DNA of 64,000 nucleotides, from positions 40,157,001-40,221,000 of the forward strand of contig NC_056428.1 in NCBI RefSeq assembly GCF_905147365.1, read 5' to 3'. A program made the translations under genes and the position numbers. The notes under the pieces were generated by a model. It was not told the DNA's origin, made no database searches, and saw only the letters and a program-made list of their open reading frames with translations. Numbering within the stretch: position 1 is the first letter of the stretch; each line of letters begins with the position of its first letter. Source of the DNA: Aricia agestis (Eukaryota; Arthropoda; Insecta; Lepidoptera; Lycaenidae). Of this stretch, positions 63,053 to 64,000 are shown one piece after another.

Positions 63053-64000
63053 TGGTCAATAGTTAAATACATGATATTGCAACGTGGCCGTTGCGAAACA
63101 ATTTCATAGGCTTAAGAGGGAACGCGGGTGCAGTAGAATTTAAACGAAGAAACTATTGCCATCACAATATCATCATCATCACAGATTTTTGAAGGGTTAT
63201 ATTTTTTTATTTATACTTAGGTAAATTTAGAAATTCGAATGTAGAGGCATAGCTTAACAGATCCTTAAATTGTATAAAAAATTATTTGTCTAGAAGTATT
63301 GTCTAGGGAGTAAATTGAGGAATAGGTTTGTATAGAAAAAACAGTGTTAGCGTTCCCTCATAATTAAAGCTATTCTTGGATTAGGCAGCGCGACACCGTC
63401 GTGAGAGGAAAGTCAGTCAATTAAAAGCGTATCTTCTTGAGAAAATATTAGTGAATTTTGAATTAAAAAAATATTATTTTTTTCGAACGAAGTTCTTTAT
63501 CGCGCGATGTGAAAGGGGGCTAGACAGAAAAAGTTGTAACGACATGACACAAAAGTGTCGATAATGTCGGTATTTTACAACTAGAGCAAAAATGATATCG
63601 TTGTTTTAGCCGTGCGGTAGCGCGTGTTTCTCTCTCTATCTGTCTCTCTTTCTCTCTTTTTTTTTGGTTTTTATTATATTTTATAACTTCTTTGATTTGA
63701 ATGACTTATTTAAAAATTCACCGCGCATCACCGCATCACGTTGCAGGGCAAACTGACCCATAAAACGCTCAGTACTTATTAAAATTTCTTTAGACCTAAT
63801 TCGTTGGCATTTCTTTAGGAATCAGGACGTATCAGGATTGTTTCTTTCCCATATTTTAAGTCCGTTCGGAACCCAAAATAGTATCGGATAGTAGATCTAA
63901 TGAGCTGATACCATTTTATTCGTTTTGGCTCCTGTATTGAGTATTCGCTCTTAAAATATTGGCTCCTATATCGTGCCTGTATCTCTTAACTGCTGTAATG
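63053..64000. other. Unassigned right edge
   Basis: 63480-63570 (GAACGAAGTTCTTTATCGCG, GGGGGCTAGACAGAAAAAG) is a fragment of the family at 36100-36371. A CT-rich tract lies at 63628-63660. No gene seen. Confidence 0.4.

Overview
The window looks like nuclear DNA of a butterfly or moth. It is AT-rich, almost free of long open reading frames, and filled with short interspersed repeats that recur many times in both orientations. Several have the look of lepidopteran families: tails carrying GGCCGGCAACGCAC, arrays of TCTG inside an element that begins GGGTTCCGTACC, and Helitron-like pieces ending in a small hairpin plus CTAG. The only convincing intact host gene is at 8719-9150. It encodes a 143-residue protein with two CHHC zinc fingers of the GTSF1/Asterix type, a family known for piRNA-guided silencing. 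It is read from one exon directly after a good splice acceptor. A short inverted-repeat element lies between its stop codon and the next AATAAA, so it may be part of the 3' UTR.

Layout. 1-2705: unassigned DNA and one Helitron-like copy. 2706-5864: a near full-length RTE-type non-LTR retrotransposon with a perfect 12-bp target duplication, broken by two frameshifts and an internal deletion. 5865-8717: AT-rich DNA, two AT-cored hairpins and a TA-flanked MITE. 8718-9400: the GTSF1-like gene. 9483-20400: dense repeats, including a poly(A) retrocopy with a 16-bp target duplication (17235-17694) and a foldback element with a 7-bp target duplication (17760-18019). 20415-22325: a large inverted repeat built from a composite Helitron-like element with 174-bp internal tandem units. 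22326-28000: more Helitron-like ends and nested MITEs. 29345-29677 and 35225-35600: two GC-rich islands that could be first exons or promoters, not identified. 31917-32372: a MITE carrying paired E-box and CRE sites. 36000-55973: repeats at high density, including one element nested inside a hAT-like MITE. 56159-57500: a 5'-truncated LINE with RNase H, carrying hairpin scars. 57500-64000: a cluster of GGGTTCCG elements, a TTAA-flanked MITE, a complete Helitron-like copy and a last MITE.

How it fits together. The transposable elements are mostly non-autonomous (foldback MITEs, Helitron-like ends, truncated LINEs). The one recognised gene belongs to the pathway that silences such elements. No operon, CRISPR array, rRNA or functional tRNA gene was seen. 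Exons of long genes could run through the region unseen, since only open frames and motifs could be judged by eye. All coordinates of repeat edges are read by eye and may be off by a few bases; identity estimates are approximate.
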